Shown here piece by piece: positions 10,367-21,678 of a stretch of DNA of 64,000 nucleotides (positions are counted from its first letter, which is position 1; each line of letters starts with the position of its first letter). The position numbers were made by a program, and so were the translations under genes. Below the pieces are notes generated by a model. The model ran no database searches. It saw nothing but the letters and a program-made list of their open reading frames with translations, and was not told the DNA's origin. Origin of the DNA: Enterobacter quasihormaechei (lineage in GTDB: Bacteria > Pseudomonadota > Gammaproteobacteria > Enterobacterales > Enterobacteriaceae); NCBI RefSeq assembly GCF_004331385.1, contig NZ_SJON01000012.1:1-64000 (forward strand), given 5' to 3'.

Positions 10367-10410
10367 CGCTTCAATTAGCCGCCACCACGGTGAAAGGATG
10401 CAAAACTATT

Positions 10411-11907
10411 ATGGCTCACTCACATTTATTAGCAGAAAGAATTTCCCGCCTCAGCAGCGCGCTGGAGAAAGGCCTTTACGAGCGTAGCCACGCCATTCGC
10501 CTCTGTTTACTGGCGGCGTTGAGCGGGGAAAGCGTGTTTCTGCTGGGCCCGCCGGGCATTGCCAAAAGTCTGATCGCACGCCGCCTCAAGTTCGCTTTCC
10601 AGAACGCTCGCGCGTTTGAGTATTTGATGACGCGCTTCTCCACGCCGGAAGAAGTTTTCGGCCCGCTCTCCATTCAGGCGTTAAAAGACGAGGGACGCTA
10701 CGAGCGTCTGACGGCGGGCTATCTCCCGGAAGCGGAAATCGTCTTTCTTGATGAGATCTGGAAAGCCGGCCCGGCCATTCTGAACACCCTGCTGACGGCA
10801 ATCAACGAACGCCGCTTCCGCAACGGCGCGAGCGAAGAGAAGATCCCCATGCGCCTGCTGGTGGCCGCGTCTAACGAATTGCCCGAAGCCGACAGCAGCC
10901 TGGAAGCGCTGTATGACCGCATGCTGATCCGCCTGTGGCTGGATAAGGTCCAGGATAAATCGAACTTCCGTTCAATGCTGGTCAGCCAGCAGGACGAAAA
11001 CGAAAACCCGGTGGCAACATCGTTACAGGTCACGGACGAGGAATATCACCAGTGGCAGGAGGATATCGGCAAGATAAAACTGCCTGATACCGTATTTGAG
11101 CTGATCTTCATGCTGCGCCAGCAGCTTGATTTACTGCCTTCCGCGCCGTACGTCTCCGACCGTCGCTGGAAAAAAGCCATTCGCCTGCTCCAGGCAAGCG
11201 CCCTGTTCAGCGGCCGCGATGCTGTTGCCCCTGTCGATCTGATCCTGCTGAAAGACTGTCTGTGGCACGACGCAGAAGGGATGAATCTGATGCAGCAGCA
11301 GCTGGACGTTTTGATGACCGGACACGCGTGGGGCCAGCAGTCGATGCTCAATCAGCTGGGGGCGATTGCCCAACGTCGCCTTCAGCTCCAGCAGCAGCAA
11401 AGTGACAAAACCGCGCTGAAGGTGAACCGTCTCGGCGGGATGTTTGCCCGTAAGCCACACTACGAACTGCCCGCCGGGCTGACTGACGCCTCGCTCACGC
11501 TCCTCCTCCAGCAGCCGCTTAAGCTTCATGATATGCAGGTGGTGCACGTGACGATCGAACGCGTTGCGCTGGTTCAGTGGCTGGATAAGGGCGGTGAGAT
11601 CCGCGGTAAACTCAACGGTATCGGCTTTGCACAGCCGCTGTCGCTGGAAGTCGATAGCAGCCAGCATCTGGTGATCCGCGACGTCAGCCTTCAGGGATCG
11701 CGCCTGGCGCTGCCGGGAACGGCCTCGGACAGCCTTCCGGAGGAAATCAAGCAGCAGCTTGACGCGCTGGATAACGAATGGCATCAGCAGCACACGCGCT
11801 TCAGCGAGCAGCAGAAATGCCTCTTTATTAATAGCGACTGGTTAGGCCGTATTGAAGCCAGCTTGCAGGATGTCAGCGCGCAGATCAAACAGGCGCGTCA
11901 ATGCTAA
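10411..11907 (+). CDS. ravA: MoxR-family AAA+ ATPase RavA
   Basis: Hexameric AAA+ ATPase of the MoxR branch, 498 residues. Walker A is GPPGIAKS (about residues 46-53) and Walker B is VFLDEIW, with a following sensor segment ([13 protein letters not shown]). The C-terminal LARA region binds the lysine decarboxylase LdcI in E. coli. The start at 10411 matches E. coli (MAHxHLLAERI) and has AAAGGA upstream; a GTG 21 bases earlier is less likely. The stop lies inside viaA (7-base overlap), reflecting the RavA-ViaA functional pair, which acts on respiratory complexes. Confidence 0.96.
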   Translation: MAHSHLLAERISRLSSALEKGLYERSHAIRLCLLAALSGESVFLLGPPGIAKSLIARRLKFAFQNARAFEYLMTRFSTPEEVFGPLSIQALKDEGRYERLTAGYLPEAEIVFLDEIWKAGPAILNTLLTAINERRFRNGASEEKIPMRLLVAASNELPEADSSLEALYDRMLIRLWLDKVQDKSNFRSMLVSQQDENENPVATSLQVTDEEYHQWQEDIGKIKLPDTVFELIFMLRQQLDLLPSAPYVSDRRWKKAIRLLQASALFSGRDAVAPVDLILLKDCLWHDAEGMNLMQQQLDVLMTGHAWGQQSMLNQLGAIAQRRLQLQQQQSDKTALKVNRLGGMFARKPHYELPAGLTDASLTLLLQQPLKLHDMQVVHVTIERVALVQWLDKGGEIRGKLNGIGFAQPLSLEVDSSQHLVIRDVSLQGSRLALPGTASDSLPEEIKQQLDALDNEWHQQHTRFSEQQKCLFINSDWLGRIEASLQDVSAQIKQARQC

Positions 11908-13352
11908 CGCTGGATACGCTCAACGTTATGCTGGCGGTTAGCGAGGACGGTTTAATCGAAGAGGTCGTCATTACCCTGCTCGCTTCACCGCAGTTGGCGG
12001 CCTTTTTTGAAAAATTCCCGAAGCTCAGAAAGGCAATGACGGACGATCTTCCCCGCTGGCGCGATAGCCTGCGACAGCGGTTTAAGGAGACAGAAGTCCC
12101 GCCGGAACTGACAGAGGAAGTGGCTGGTTACCAGCAGTGCCAGCGGCTTTCAACGCCGCAGTTTATTGCCCAGCTTCCGCAAACCCTGACATTGCTTGAT
12201 AACGTTCATTCCCCGTTTGCCAGCCAGGCCAGAGCGCTGGTCACGGACAACCCGAGCTTTACTCCCGCCCTGCACACCCTGTTTTTACAGCGCTGGCGGC
12301 TCAGCCTTGTCGTTCAGGCCACCTCGCTCAACCAGCAACTGCTGGACGAAGAGCGCGAACAGCTGTTGAGCGAGGTTCAGGAGCGGATGACGTTAAGCGG
12401 TCAGCTAGAACAGGTGCTGGTGGAGAATGAAAACGCTGCCGGACGCCTCTGGGATATGAGTGCCGGACAGCTAAAGCGCGGCGACTATCAGCTGATCGTC
12501 AGGTACGGCGACTTTCTGGCGCAACAGCCGGAGCTGATGAAGCTCGCGGAACAGCTTGGGCGCTCCCGGGAGGCAAAATCGGTCCCAAAGAACGATGCGC
12601 CGATGGAAACCTTCCGCACCCTGGTGCGTGAACCCTCCACCGTGCCGGAGCAGGTTGACGGGCTACAGCAAAGCGATGACATCCTGCGCCTGCTGCCCAC
12701 GGAACTCAGCACGCTGGGAATGACCGAGCTGGAGTATGAATTTTATCGTCGGCTGGTGGAAAAACAGCTGCTCACCTATCGGCTGCACGGCGAAGCCTGG
12801 CGCGAGAAGATCAGCCAGCGTCCGGTGGTGCATCAGGACTTTGATGAGCAACCGCGCGGCCCGTTCATTGTTTGCGTCGATACGTCCGGATCGATGGGAG
12901 GGTTTAATGAACAGTGCGCAAAAGCGTTCTGCCTGGCCCTGATGCGCGTGGCGCTCGCCGATCGTCGTCGCTGCTACATCATGTTATTTTCCAGCGAAGT
13001 GGTCGGATATGAACTGACCGGCTCACAGGGGCTGGAGCAGGCGATCCGCTTTTTAAGCCAACGCTTTCGCGGCGGCACCGATCTGGCCAGCTGTTTTCGC
13101 AGCATCATTGAGCGTATGCAGGGCGGCGACTGGTACGACGCAGATGCGGTGGTGATTTCCGATTTCATTGCCCAGCGGCTGCCGGACGACGTGGTGAGTA
13201 AAGTGAAGGAGATGCAGCGCGTGCACCAGCACCGCTTTCATGCCGTGGCGATGTCCGCACATGGAAAACCCGGCATCATGCGCATCTTCGATCACATCTG
13301 GCGCTTTGATACCGGGTTGCGTAGCCGCCTGCTCAGACGCTGGCGACGTTAA
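11901..13352 (+). CDS. viaA: VWA-domain protein ViaA
   Basis: Partner of RavA, 483 residues. A long helical N-terminal region is followed by a C-terminal von Willebrand factor A domain whose metal-ion-dependent adhesion site DTSGSMGG starts near residue 327, with later MIDAS elements GGTDLASCF and ISDF. The protein stimulates RavA ATPase activity and links it to Nuo and fumarate reductase maturation in E. coli. It overlaps ravA by 7 bases and ends directly against the asnA stop codon with no gap. Confidence 0.95.
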   Translation: MLTLDTLNVMLAVSEDGLIEEVVITLLASPQLAAFFEKFPKLRKAMTDDLPRWRDSLRQRFKETEVPPELTEEVAGYQQCQRLSTPQFIAQLPQTLTLLDNVHSPFASQARALVTDNPSFTPALHTLFLQRWRLSLVVQATSLNQQLLDEEREQLLSEVQERMTLSGQLEQVLVENENAAGRLWDMSAGQLKRGDYQLIVRYGDFLAQQPELMKLAEQLGRSREAKSVPKNDAPMETFRTLVREPSTVPEQVDGLQQSDDILRLLPTELSTLGMTELEYEFYRRLVEKQLLTYRLHGEAWREKISQRPVVHQDFDEQPRGPFIVCVDTSGSMGGFNEQCAKAFCLALMRVALADRRRCYIMLFSSEVVGYELTGSQGLEQAIRFLSQRFRGGTDLASCFRSIIERMQGGDWYDADAVVISDFIAQRLPDDVVSKVKEMQRVHQHRFHAVAMSAHGKPGIMRIFDHIWRFDTGLRSRLLRRWRR

Positions 13353-14345
13353 TTAAAGAAGAGAACCGACGCTTTCACGTACCTGCTGCGGCCAGACTCC
13401 ACACTGCACCTGACCAATGTGGGACAGTTGCAGCAGCAGCATGGTCAGACGAGACTGGCCAATACCGCCGCCGATGGTCTGCGGCATTTCACCACGCAGC
13501 AGCGCCTGGTGCCACTCCAGTTGCAGACGATCTTCATCACCGGTCACGGCCAGCTGACGCTTCAGTGCTTCAGCATCCACGCGGATCCCCATTGAAGAGA
13601 GTTCAAACGCATCTTCCAGAACCGGGTTCCAGACCAGAATATCGCCGTTCAGTCCGGCATATTCGCTTTCGCCCACGGTGCTCCAGTCATCGTAATCCGG
13701 CGCACGGACGTCGTGACGTTTACCGTCAGACAGTTTTCCGCCAATGCCGATCAGGAATACCGCGCCCAGCGCTTTGGCGATCGCGCGTTCACGGCCTTTG
13801 GCATCCAGATCCGGATAACGGCTCAGCAATTCCTGACTGTGAACAAAGTGGATCGTTTCCGGCAGGAACGGTGCCAGACCAAACTCTTTGCTCACGGCTG
13901 CTTCGGTTGCTTTGATCCCCGCGTAGATCGCCTCTACGGTGGATTTCAGCGTACCAACATGACGCTCGCCGTCACCCATTACGCGCTCCCAGTCCCACTG
14001 ATCAACGTAGACAGAGTGAATTGGGGAGAGACGGTCTTCATCGGGGCGAAGGGCTTTCATGTGCGTGTAAAGCCCTTCGCCCGCGCTGAAGTCGTGTTGT
14101 CCCAGGGTTTGACGCTTCCACTTCGCCAGGGAATGCACCACTTCGAACTGGGCGTCTGGCAGTGTTTTCACTTTTACCTGTACCGCTTTTTCGCAACCAG
14201 ACAGGTTATCCTGCGTCCCGTCACCCACGCGGCTCAGAATCGGCGCCTGAACTTCAATAAGGCCAAGCTTCTCTTCCAGCTGGCGGGAAAAATGGGATTT
14301 TACGAAACTGATCTGGCGTTGTTTTGCGATGTAAGCGGTTTTCAT
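13353..14345 (-). CDS. asnA: Aspartate-ammonia ligase (asparagine synthetase A)
   Basis: Ammonia-dependent asparagine synthetase, 330 residues, related to the catalytic core of class II aminoacyl-tRNA synthetases. The N terminus ([19 protein letters not shown]), the stretch [18 protein letters not shown], and the C-terminal motif [14 protein letters not shown] mark the family. It is transcribed divergently from asnC, whose product activates it in E. coli when asparagine is low. The stop abuts the viaA stop; no terminator hairpin is visible between them. Confidence 0.97.
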   Translation of the reverse strand: MKTAYIAKQRQISFVKSHFSRQLEEKLGLIEVQAPILSRVGDGTQDNLSGCEKAVQVKVKTLPDAQFEVVHSLAKWKRQTLGQHDFSAGEGLYTHMKALRPDEDRLSPIHSVYVDQWDWERVMGDGERHVGTLKSTVEAIYAGIKATEAAVSKEFGLAPFLPETIHFVHSQELLSRYPDLDAKGRERAIAKALGAVFLIGIGGKLSDGKRHDVRAPDYDDWSTVGESEYAGLNGDILVWNPVLEDAFELSSMGIRVDAEALKRQLAVTGDEDRLQLEWHQALLRGEMPQTIGGGIGQSRLTMLLLQLSHIGQVQCGVWPQQVRESVGSLL

Positions 14346-14435
14346 TATTTATACTCCTGCGTCCTGTTGGTATTGATTAAGCAACAAAAATGGCACCTTA
14401 TTCAATAACCCATCAACAAAAAGCCGACTTCACTT

Positions 14436-14463
14436 TTGATTCGATAAAATTAGCCGCTAGAAT
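14436..14463 (+). promoter_or_regulatory. Candidate asnC promoter
   Basis: TTGATT (14436-14441) and TAGAAT (14458-14463) with a 16-base spacer, 33 bases upstream of asnC. It lies in the 151-base divergent gap shared with asnA, where AsnC is expected to bind for autorepression and asnA activation. Confidence 0.5.
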
Positions 14464-14496
14464 AGAGGGATTCATCAATCTTCATAAGAAAAAGCT

Positions 14497-14955
14497 ATGG
14501 AAAATTATCAGATCGACAATCTGGACCGCGGCATCCTGGAGGCGCTGATGGCCAATGCGCGCACCGCGTATGCCGAACTGGCGAAACAGTTTGGCGTCAG
14601 CCCGGGGACAATTCACGTCCGCGTAGAGAAAATGAAGCAGGCCGGGATCATCACCGGCGCACGCATTGACGTCAGTCCGAAGCAGCTCGGCTACGACGTT
14701 TGCTGCTTCATTGGCATCATTCTTAAAAGTGCAAAAGATTACCCCTCCGCGCTGGAGAAGCTGAACGCGCTGGATGAAGTCACCGAGGCGTACTACACCA
14801 CCGGGCATTACAGCATCTTTATTAAGGTAATGTGCCGATCCATCGATGCCCTCCAGCAGGTACTTATCAACAAGATCCAAACAATCGATGAAATTCAGTC
14901 CACCGAAACCCTGATCTCCCTGCAAAACCCGATCATGCGTACCATCCGCCCGTGA
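14497..14955 (+). CDS. asnC: Lrp/AsnC-family regulator AsnC
   Basis: Feast/famine regulator, 152 residues. The N-terminal helix-turn-helix (about residues 6-60) begins IDNLDRGILEALMANARTAY and includes LAKQFGVSPGTIHVRVEKM. The C-terminal RAM domain (about 67-150) binds asparagine and forms the octamer interface, with the typical EVTEAYYTTGHYSIFIKV strand-helix. It activates asnA and autoregulates. It is followed after 90 bases by mioC, and readthrough from asnC toward oriC is known in E. coli. Confidence 0.96.
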   Translation: MENYQIDNLDRGILEALMANARTAYAELAKQFGVSPGTIHVRVEKMKQAGIITGARIDVSPKQLGYDVCCFIGIILKSAKDYPSALEKLNALDEVTEAYYTTGHYSIFIKVMCRSIDALQQVLINKIQTIDEIQSTETLISLQNPIMRTIRP

Positions 14956-14976
14956 TCGGGCAATTTCATTCCCACA

Positions 14977-15016
14977 TTTTCCACAGGTAGATCCCAGCTC
15001 GTTCACAGCGTACAAT
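14977..15016 (+). promoter_or_regulatory. mioC promoter region with DnaA box
   Basis: A consensus DnaA box TTTTCCACA (14977-14985) precedes a -10 box TACAAT (15011-15016), 29 bases before mioC. E. coli has a DnaA box in the same place that represses mioC transcription into oriC. No good -35 hexamer is visible. Confidence 0.6.
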
Positions 15017-15045
15017 GGCCGCCTCTTTATCTGAGCGAGCGATCA

Positions 15046-15495
15046 ATGGCGGACATTACTCTTATCAGCGGCAGCACCCTGGGCGGTGCGGAATATGTAG
15101 CGGAACATCTGGCTGAGAAGCTGGAAGACGCGGGCTTTTCAACGGAAACCCTGCACGGCCCGCTGCTGGAAGATCTCCCGACTGATGGGGTCTGGCTGCT
15201 GATCACCTCCACGCACGGCGCGGGCGATCTGCCGGATAACCTGCAACCTTTATATGACGAACTGCTGGAACAGCAGCCCAGTCTGTCAAACGTCCGGTTT
15301 GGTGCGATCGGGATCGGCAGCCGTGAATATGACACCTTCTGCGGTGCAATAGAGAAAGTAGAAGCCGCTGTAACCGCCTGCGGAGCAAAACAGCTGGGTG
15401 AAACCCTGAAGATCAACATCCTCGATCATGATATTCCGGAAGATCCAGCCGAGATCTGGCTCGCAGAATGGAAAAATTTACTCAAAAACGATTAA
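15046..15495 (+). CDS. mioC: Flavodoxin-like protein MioC
   Basis: Short-chain flavodoxin, 149 residues, binding FMN. The phosphate-binding loop is SGSTLGGAEYVAE at residues 7-19, and STHGAGDLPDN and FGAIGIGSREYDTFCG form the other flavin loops. In E. coli MioC supports biotin synthase activity. The gene transcribes directly into oriC, whose R4 DnaA box lies 17 bases after the stop codon, and its transcription can influence origin topology. Length is 2 residues longer than in E. coli. Confidence 0.95.
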   Translation: MADITLISGSTLGGAEYVAEHLAEKLEDAGFSTETLHGPLLEDLPTDGVWLLITSTHGAGDLPDNLQPLYDELLEQQPSLSNVRFGAIGIGSREYDTFCGAIEKVEAAVTACGAKQLGETLKINILDHDIPEDPAEIWLAEWKNLLKND

Positions 15496-15780
15496 AGATC
15501 GTGCGATCAGATGTGGATAACTCTGGTTAAAAGCTCGTATTAACCCGTAGTTATCCAAAGAACAACGTTGGTTTAGTTTTTGACCTGTGGATAAAGCGGC
15601 GATCTGATCCCAGCTTATACTGTCCAGGATCACCGATCATTCACAGCAAACGATCCTTCCTAACTGCATGATCTTATTTATGGGATCGGACTTATCCACA
15701 AAGGTCTGCGATCCTAATAAGAGATCACAATAGAACAGATCTCTAAATAAAAAGATCTTCTTTTTAATAGCCCAGGATCC
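15496..15780 (+). other. oriC: Chromosomal replication origin oriC
   Basis: Layout matches E. coli oriC in reverse orientation (mioC side left, mnmG side right). DnaA boxes: R4 TGTGGATAA 15512-15520; R3 TTATCCAAA 15551-15559; R2 TGTGGATAA 15586-15594; R5/M TTATACTGT 15615-15623; R1 TTATCCACA 15692-15700. AT-rich 13-mers of the unwinding element, ending in GATC on this strand: R 15714-15726, M 15729-15741, L 15745-15757. About 14 GATC sites allow Dam methylation and SeqA binding. The span R4 to left 13-mer is 246 bases, as in E. coli. R2 is a perfect consensus box here, whereas E. coli has TTATACACA. Confidence 0.96.
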
Positions 15781-15786
15781 CAATGC

Positions 15787-15815
15787 TTTCTCGAAAGACT
15801 AAAGTTGAGTAGAAT
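15787..15815 (+). promoter_or_regulatory. Candidate mnmG (gidA) promoter
   Basis: TAGAAT (15810-15815) with a poor -35 TTTCTC (15787-15792) 17 bases upstream. A GC-rich discriminator follows (CCACGGCCCGGGC). This matches the placement of the stringently controlled gidA promoter of E. coli, whose transcription away from the unwinding element aids initiation. Confidence 0.5.
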
Positions 15816-15869
15816 CCACGGCCCGGGCTTCAATCCATTTTCATACCGCTTTACGCGAGGCAGACCACC

Positions 15870-17759
15870 ATGTTTTATCAGGATCCTTTTGACGTCATCA
15901 TCATTGGCGGGGGTCATGCAGGCACTGAGGCCGCAATGGCCGCAGCGCGAATGGGCCAGCAGACCCTGCTTTTGACACACAATATCGACACGCTGGGACA
16001 AATGTCCTGTAATCCGGCGATTGGCGGCATTGGGAAAGGACACCTGGTAAAAGAAGTGGATGCACTTGGCGGCCTGATGGCGAAAGCGATCGATCATGCG
16101 GGCATTCAGTTTAGGATACTAAACGCGAGTAAAGGCCCTGCTGTCCGCGCCACTCGTGCGCAGGCAGACCGCGTGCTTTACCGTCAGGCTGTCCGCACCG
16201 CGCTGGAGAACCAGCCGAACCTGATGATCTTTCAGCAGGCGGTAGAAGATCTTATCGTGGAGAACGATCGTGTTGTCGGCGCTGTGACCCAGATGGGCCT
16301 CAAGTTCCGCGCAAAAGCGGTTGTGCTGACGGTCGGGACATTCCTGGACGGCAAAATCCATATCGGTCTGGACAACTACAGCGGTGGCCGCGCTGGCGAT
16401 CCGCCGTCCATTCCGCTGTCTCGTCGTCTGCGTGAGCTGCCGCTGCGCGTAAGCCGCCTGAAAACCGGTACACCGCCGCGCATTGATGCGCGCACCATCG
16501 ACTTCAGCGTGCTGGCACAGCAGCACGGCGATAACCCAATGCCGGTGTTCTCGTTCATGGGCAATGCGGCACAACATCCGCAGCAGGTGCCATGCTACAT
16601 CACGCACACCAATGAGAAAACGCACGACGTGATCCGCAATAACCTCGATCGCAGTCCAATGTACGCGGGCGTGATCGAAGGGATCGGCCCGCGCTACTGC
16701 CCATCGATCGAAGACAAGGTGATGCGCTTTGCCGATCGTAACCAGCACCAGATCTTCCTGGAGCCGGAAGGACTGACCTCTAACGAAATTTACCCGAACG
16801 GCATCTCCACCAGCCTGCCGTTCGACGTGCAGATGCAAATTGTTCGCTCAATGCAGGGCATGGAGAACGCGAGAATCGTTCGTCCTGGCTACGCCATTGA
16901 GTACGATTTCTTCGATCCGCGTGACCTGAAGCCAACCCTGGAGAGCAAATTCATCCACGGTCTGTTCTTCGCGGGCCAGATTAATGGCACCACCGGGTAC
17001 GAAGAAGCCGCTGCGCAAGGGCTGCTGGCCGGTCTGAACGCCGCCCGCTTCTCTGCCGAGAAAGAGGGCTGGGCGCCGGCGCGCTCTCAGGCGTACCTGG
17101 GCGTACTGGTCGACGATCTCTGTACGCTGGGGACCAAAGAACCGTACCGCATGTTTACCTCCCGCGCGGAATATCGCCTGATGCTGCGCGAAGACAACGC
17201 CGATCTGCGTCTGACCGAAATGGGTCGAGAGCTGGGTCTGGTGGATGACGAACGCTGGGCGCGCTTCAACGAGAAGCTGGAACGCATTGAACAGGAACGT
17301 CAGCGCCTGAAAACCACCTGGGTAAACCCGCAGGCGGAAACCGCTGCCGAAGTGAACGCTCACTTAACAGCGCCGCTTTCGCGCGAAGCCAGCGGCGAAG
17401 ATCTGCTGCGCCGTCCTGAAGTCACCTACGAGAATCTGGTCAAACTGACCGCGTTCGCACCGGGCCTTGAAGACGCTGAAGCGGCTGAGCAGGTCGAGAT
17501 TCAGGTGAAATACGAAGGCTACATTGCGCGTCAGCAGGATGAGATCGAAAAACAGCAGCGTAATGAAAATACGCTGCTGCCGGAAATGCTGGACTATCGA
17601 CAGGTGACGGGCCTTTCCAACGAAGTGATCGCTAAGCTGAACGATCATAAACCGGTGTCGATTGGCCAGGCCTCGCGGATCTCCGGCGTCACGCCTGCCG
17701 CGATTTCAATTCTGCTGGTGTGGCTGAAAAAGCAGGGTATGCTGCGCCGCAGCGCGTAA
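15870..17759 (+). CDS. mnmG: tRNA uridine-5-carboxymethylaminomethyl modification enzyme MnmG
   Basis: FAD-dependent subunit of the MnmEG complex, 629 residues, that makes cmnm5U34 in tRNAs. The N-terminal dinucleotide fold [19 protein letters not shown] binds FAD. The insert [17 protein letters not shown] carries a conserved catalytic Cys. The C-terminal helical region ([15 protein letters not shown]) contacts MnmE. Its partner mnmE is encoded 28 kb away in this window. It begins about 110 bases past the oriC 13-mers and is followed by a REP pair and rsmG. Confidence 0.97.
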   Translation: MFYQDPFDVIIIGGGHAGTEAAMAAARMGQQTLLLTHNIDTLGQMSCNPAIGGIGKGHLVKEVDALGGLMAKAIDHAGIQFRILNASKGPAVRATRAQADRVLYRQAVRTALENQPNLMIFQQAVEDLIVENDRVVGAVTQMGLKFRAKAVVLTVGTFLDGKIHIGLDNYSGGRAGDPPSIPLSRRLRELPLRVSRLKTGTPPRIDARTIDFSVLAQQHGDNPMPVFSFMGNAAQHPQQVPCYITHTNEKTHDVIRNNLDRSPMYAGVIEGIGPRYCPSIEDKVMRFADRNQHQIFLEPEGLTSNEIYPNGISTSLPFDVQMQIVRSMQGMENARIVRPGYAIEYDFFDPRDLKPTLESKFIHGLFFAGQINGTTGYEEAAAQGLLAGLNAARFSAEKEGWAPARSQAYLGVLVDDLCTLGTKEPYRMFTSRAEYRLMLREDNADLRLTEMGRELGLVDDERWARFNEKLERIEQERQRLKTTWVNPQAETAAEVNAHLTAPLSREASGEDLLRRPEVTYENLVKLTAFAPGLEDAEAAEQVEIQVKYEGYIARQQDEIEKQQRNENTLLPEMLDYRQVTGLSNEVIAKLNDHKPVSIGQASRISGVTPAAISILLVWLKKQGMLRRSA

Positions 17760-17771
17760 CGTTTGAACATT

Positions 17772-17839
17772 GCCCGGTGGCGCTGCGCTTACCGGGCCTA
17801 CAGAACCCCGTAGGGCGGGTAAGCGAAGCGCCACCCGCC
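17772..17839. repeat. REP pair (BIME) between mnmG and rsmG
   Basis: Two REP palindromes in opposite orientation: 17772-17797 (arms GCCCGGT/ACCGGGC) and 17814-17839 (arms GGCGGGT/ACCCGCC). They share the central GGCGCTTCGC-type core. They fill most of the mnmG-rsmG gap. Confidence 0.85.
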
Positions 17840-17865
17840 AGTAAGTATCTCAACAGGTATCCACC

Positions 17866-18489
17866 GTGCTCAATAAACTCTCTCGTCTGCTGGATGAAGC
17901 AGGTATTTCGCTCACCGATCACCAGAAAAACCAGCTGGTGGCCTATGTCGATATGCTGAACAAATGGAACAAAGCGTACAACCTGACCTCGGTGCGCGAT
18001 CCCAACGAGATGCTGGTTCGCCATATTCTCGATAGCATCGTGGTGGCGCCGTACCTGAAAGGTGAACGTTTTATCGACGTTGGCACCGGTCCGGGGCTGC
18101 CGGGGATCCCGTTGTCTATTGTCCGCCCGGAGAGCCATTTCACGCTGCTGGACAGCCTGGGCAAGCGCGTGCGCTTTTTACGCCAGGTACAGCATGAGCT
18201 GAAGCTGGAAAACATCACGCCGGTGCAGAGCAGGGTAGAGGCGTTCCCGGCAGAGCCTCCGTTTGACGGCGTTATCAGCCGTGCCTTTGCATCGCTCAAC
18301 GACATGGTGAGCTGGTGTAAACACCTGCCGGCGGAAAATGGCCGCTTTTATGCCCTGAAAGGGCTGGTGCCTGAAGATGAGATTCAACAGCTGCCAGCGG
18401 ATTTTGCTGTTGAATCAATCGAGAAGTTACAGGTTCCTCATCTCGACGGTGAACGGCATTTGGTGATTCTTAAGCCAAACAAATTTTAA
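17866..18489 (+). CDS. rsmG: 16S rRNA (guanine527-N7)-methyltransferase RsmG
   Basis: Class I SAM-dependent methyltransferase, 207 residues, modifying G527 of 16S rRNA; loss gives low-level streptomycin resistance. SAM motif I is [17 protein letters not shown], followed by the acidic motif region [15 protein letters not shown]. The start is GTG at 17866, as in E. coli, with a weak ribosome-binding site (AACAGG). It is the last gene of the mnmG-rsmG unit; an inverted repeat at 18514-18546 follows. Confidence 0.96.
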   Translation: MLNKLSRLLDEAGISLTDHQKNQLVAYVDMLNKWNKAYNLTSVRDPNEMLVRHILDSIVVAPYLKGERFIDVGTGPGLPGIPLSIVRPESHFTLLDSLGKRVRFLRQVQHELKLENITPVQSRVEAFPAEPPFDGVISRAFASLNDMVSWCKHLPAENGRFYALKGLVPEDEIQQLPADFAVESIEKLQVPHLDGERHLVILKPNKF

Positions 18490-18513
18490 AAATTAAATAA
18501 AAAATGGGGAATT

Positions 18514-18546
18514 TGTGCTGTTCTTATTGTGTTAAAAAACAGCACA
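18514..18546 (+). terminator. Inverted repeat after rsmG, possible terminator or 3'-end hairpin
   Basis: Arms TGTGCTGTT (18514-18522) and AACAGCACA (18538-18546) are a perfect 9-base inverted repeat with a 15-base loop, 24 bases past the rsmG stop. There is no T-run after it, so a protective hairpin or regulator site is as likely as an intrinsic terminator. Confidence 0.4.
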
Positions 18547-18987
18547 CCTATGAGGATAATTCTGAAGTCATTTTAACCTTGTGTTCACCATGGTTTTTCT
18601 TGCGGTTAACCTGAGCTGATTCATTCACCTTAATGATAATCAACTATGAAAATATCAGTCTGCTAAAAGTGGGCTGTAGCAACCAGAATGCAATGTTAAA
18701 TATTTATTAAAAATGTCAATAAAAGGTTTTTGTTGTATATAGGGCTGTTTTAGAAATAGTTGCGATTTTTTGGCTTTAAATTCATGAAGATGAAATAAAA
18801 CGTTTTACGTGTTTGATAATTACCGCTTTATCGCAAATGTGCATTTTGTGATCTCGTGCACGCTTTATCGCCAACGTTTTCGCGCTGTTTGCAGTTTCGC
18901 CTGAAGGTCGACGCATTGGTCAAAAGTTGAAAAATAGCGCTGGGGAAAAATATTTAAACATTTATTCACCTTTTCGCTACTTAATGT
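18547..18987. other. AT-rich non-coding gap between rsmG and the atp promoters
   Basis: No plausible gene is seen. The stretch is much more AT-rich than its surroundings. AATGATAATCA at 18632-18642 resembles the core of a Fur box, and Fis/H-NS-type binding is plausible from composition. Nothing here can be assigned with confidence. Confidence 0.5.
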
Positions 18988-19063
18988 TTGAAATCACGGG
19001 TACGCACCGTATAATTTGACCGCTTTTTGATGCTTGACTCTGAGCCTTAAAGGACGTTTTATA
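18988..19063 (+). promoter_or_regulatory. atp operon promoters
   Basis: Two sigma-70-type promoters. Upstream: TTGAAA (18988-18993), 16 bases, TATAAT (19010-19015). Downstream: TTGACT (19034-19039), 18 bases, TTTATA (19058-19063). The sequence around the second one corresponds closely to the main E. coli atp promoter. They would give leaders of about 40-90 bases before atpI. Confidence 0.75.
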
Positions 19064-19105
19064 CGACACGCGGCATACCTCGAAGGGAGCAGGAGTAAAA
19101 ACGTG

Positions 19106-20310
<1,205 letters not shown>

Positions 20311-20341
20311 TTTTTTACCAACACTACTACGTTTTAATTGA

Positions 20342-20631
<290 letters not shown>

Positions 20632-20647
20632 TAAGAGGTATTGTGCT

Positions 20648-21118
20648 GTGAACATGAACGCAACAATCCTCGGCCAGGCCATCGCGTTTATTCTCTTTGT
20701 CTGGTTCTGCATGAAGTATGTATGGCCGCCTTTAATGGCTGCCATCGAAAAACGTCAGAAAGAAATTGCTGACGGTCTGGCTTCCGCAGAACGCGCTAAG
20801 AAAGATTTGGACCTTGCACAGGCCAACGCGACAGACCAGCTGAAAAAAGCGAAAGCTGAAGCTCAGGTAATCATTGAACAGGCTAACAAACGCCGTTCTC
20901 AGATCCTGGACGAAGCCAAAGCTGAAGCAGAACAGGAACGTACTAAGATCGTGACACAGGCTCAGGCTGAAATTGAAGCTGAGCGTAAACGTGCTCGTGA
21001 AGAACTGCGTAAGCAGGTTGCGATTCTGGCTGTTGCTGGCGCCGAGAAGATCATCGAACGTTCCGTGGATGAAGCTGCTAACAGCGACATCGTGGACAAA
21101 CTTGTCGCTGAACTGTAA
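20648..21118 (+). CDS. atpF: ATP synthase F0 subunit b
   Basis: Peripheral stalk subunit, 156 residues. One N-terminal transmembrane helix (about residues 4-25) is followed by a long, charged, Ala-rich right-handed coiled coil ending in IVDKLVAEL, the part that binds delta. The start is GTG at 20648, as in E. coli, with AAGAGGT upstream. It acts as a homodimer linking subunit a to F1. Confidence 0.97.
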   Translation: MNMNATILGQAIAFILFVWFCMKYVWPPLMAAIEKRQKEIADGLASAERAKKDLDLAQANATDQLKKAKAEAQVIIEQANKRRSQILDEAKAEAEQERTKIVTQAQAEIEAERKRAREELRKQVAILAVAGAEKIIERSVDEAANSDIVDKLVAEL

Positions 21119-21132
21119 GGAGGGAGGGGCTG

Positions 21133-21666
21133 ATGTCTGAATTTGTTACGGTAGCTCGCCCCTACGCCAAAGCAGCTTTTGACTTTGCTGTCGAACACCA
21201 AAATGTCGATCGCTGGCAGAATATGCTGGCGTTTGCCGCTGAGGTGACGAAAAACGAACAAATGGCCGAGTTGCTTTCCGGTGCGTTAGCGCCTGAAACC
21301 CTCGCCGCGTCGTTTATCGCCGTGTGCGGAGAGCAACTGGATGCCAACGGCCAGAACCTGATTAAGGTCATGGCAGAAAATGGTCGTCTCCGTGTGCTCC
21401 CGGATGTTCTCGAGCAGTTTGAGCACTTACGTGCCCTCAGTGAAGCTACCGCTGAAGTTGAAGTAACTTCCGCAACTGAACTGAGTGATGAACAGCTTGC
21501 GAAAATCACCGCCGCGATGGAAAAACGTCTGTCACGCAAAGTTAAGCTGAATTGCAAAATCGATAAGTCTGTAATGGCAGGCGTAATCATCCGCTCGGGT
21601 GATATGGTCATTGATGGCAGCGTACGCGGCCGTCTTGAGCGCCTTGCAGACGTCTTGCAGTCTTAA
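21133..21666 (+). CDS. atpH: ATP synthase F1 subunit delta
   Basis: OSCP/delta subunit, 177 residues, connecting the b-dimer to the top of the alpha-beta hexamer. The N-terminal helical bundle starts [13 protein letters not shown]. The C-terminal signature is [22 protein letters not shown] strong ribosome-binding site (GGAGGGAGGGG) precedes the ATG. It is followed by atpA after 12 bases. Confidence 0.97.
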   Translation: MSEFVTVARPYAKAAFDFAVEHQNVDRWQNMLAFAAEVTKNEQMAELLSGALAPETLAASFIAVCGEQLDANGQNLIKVMAENGRLRVLPDVLEQFEHLRALSEATAEVEVTSATELSDEQLAKITAAMEKRLSRKVKLNCKIDKSVMAGVIIRSGDMVIDGSVRGRLERLADVLQS

Positions 21667-21678
21667 GGGGACTGGAGC

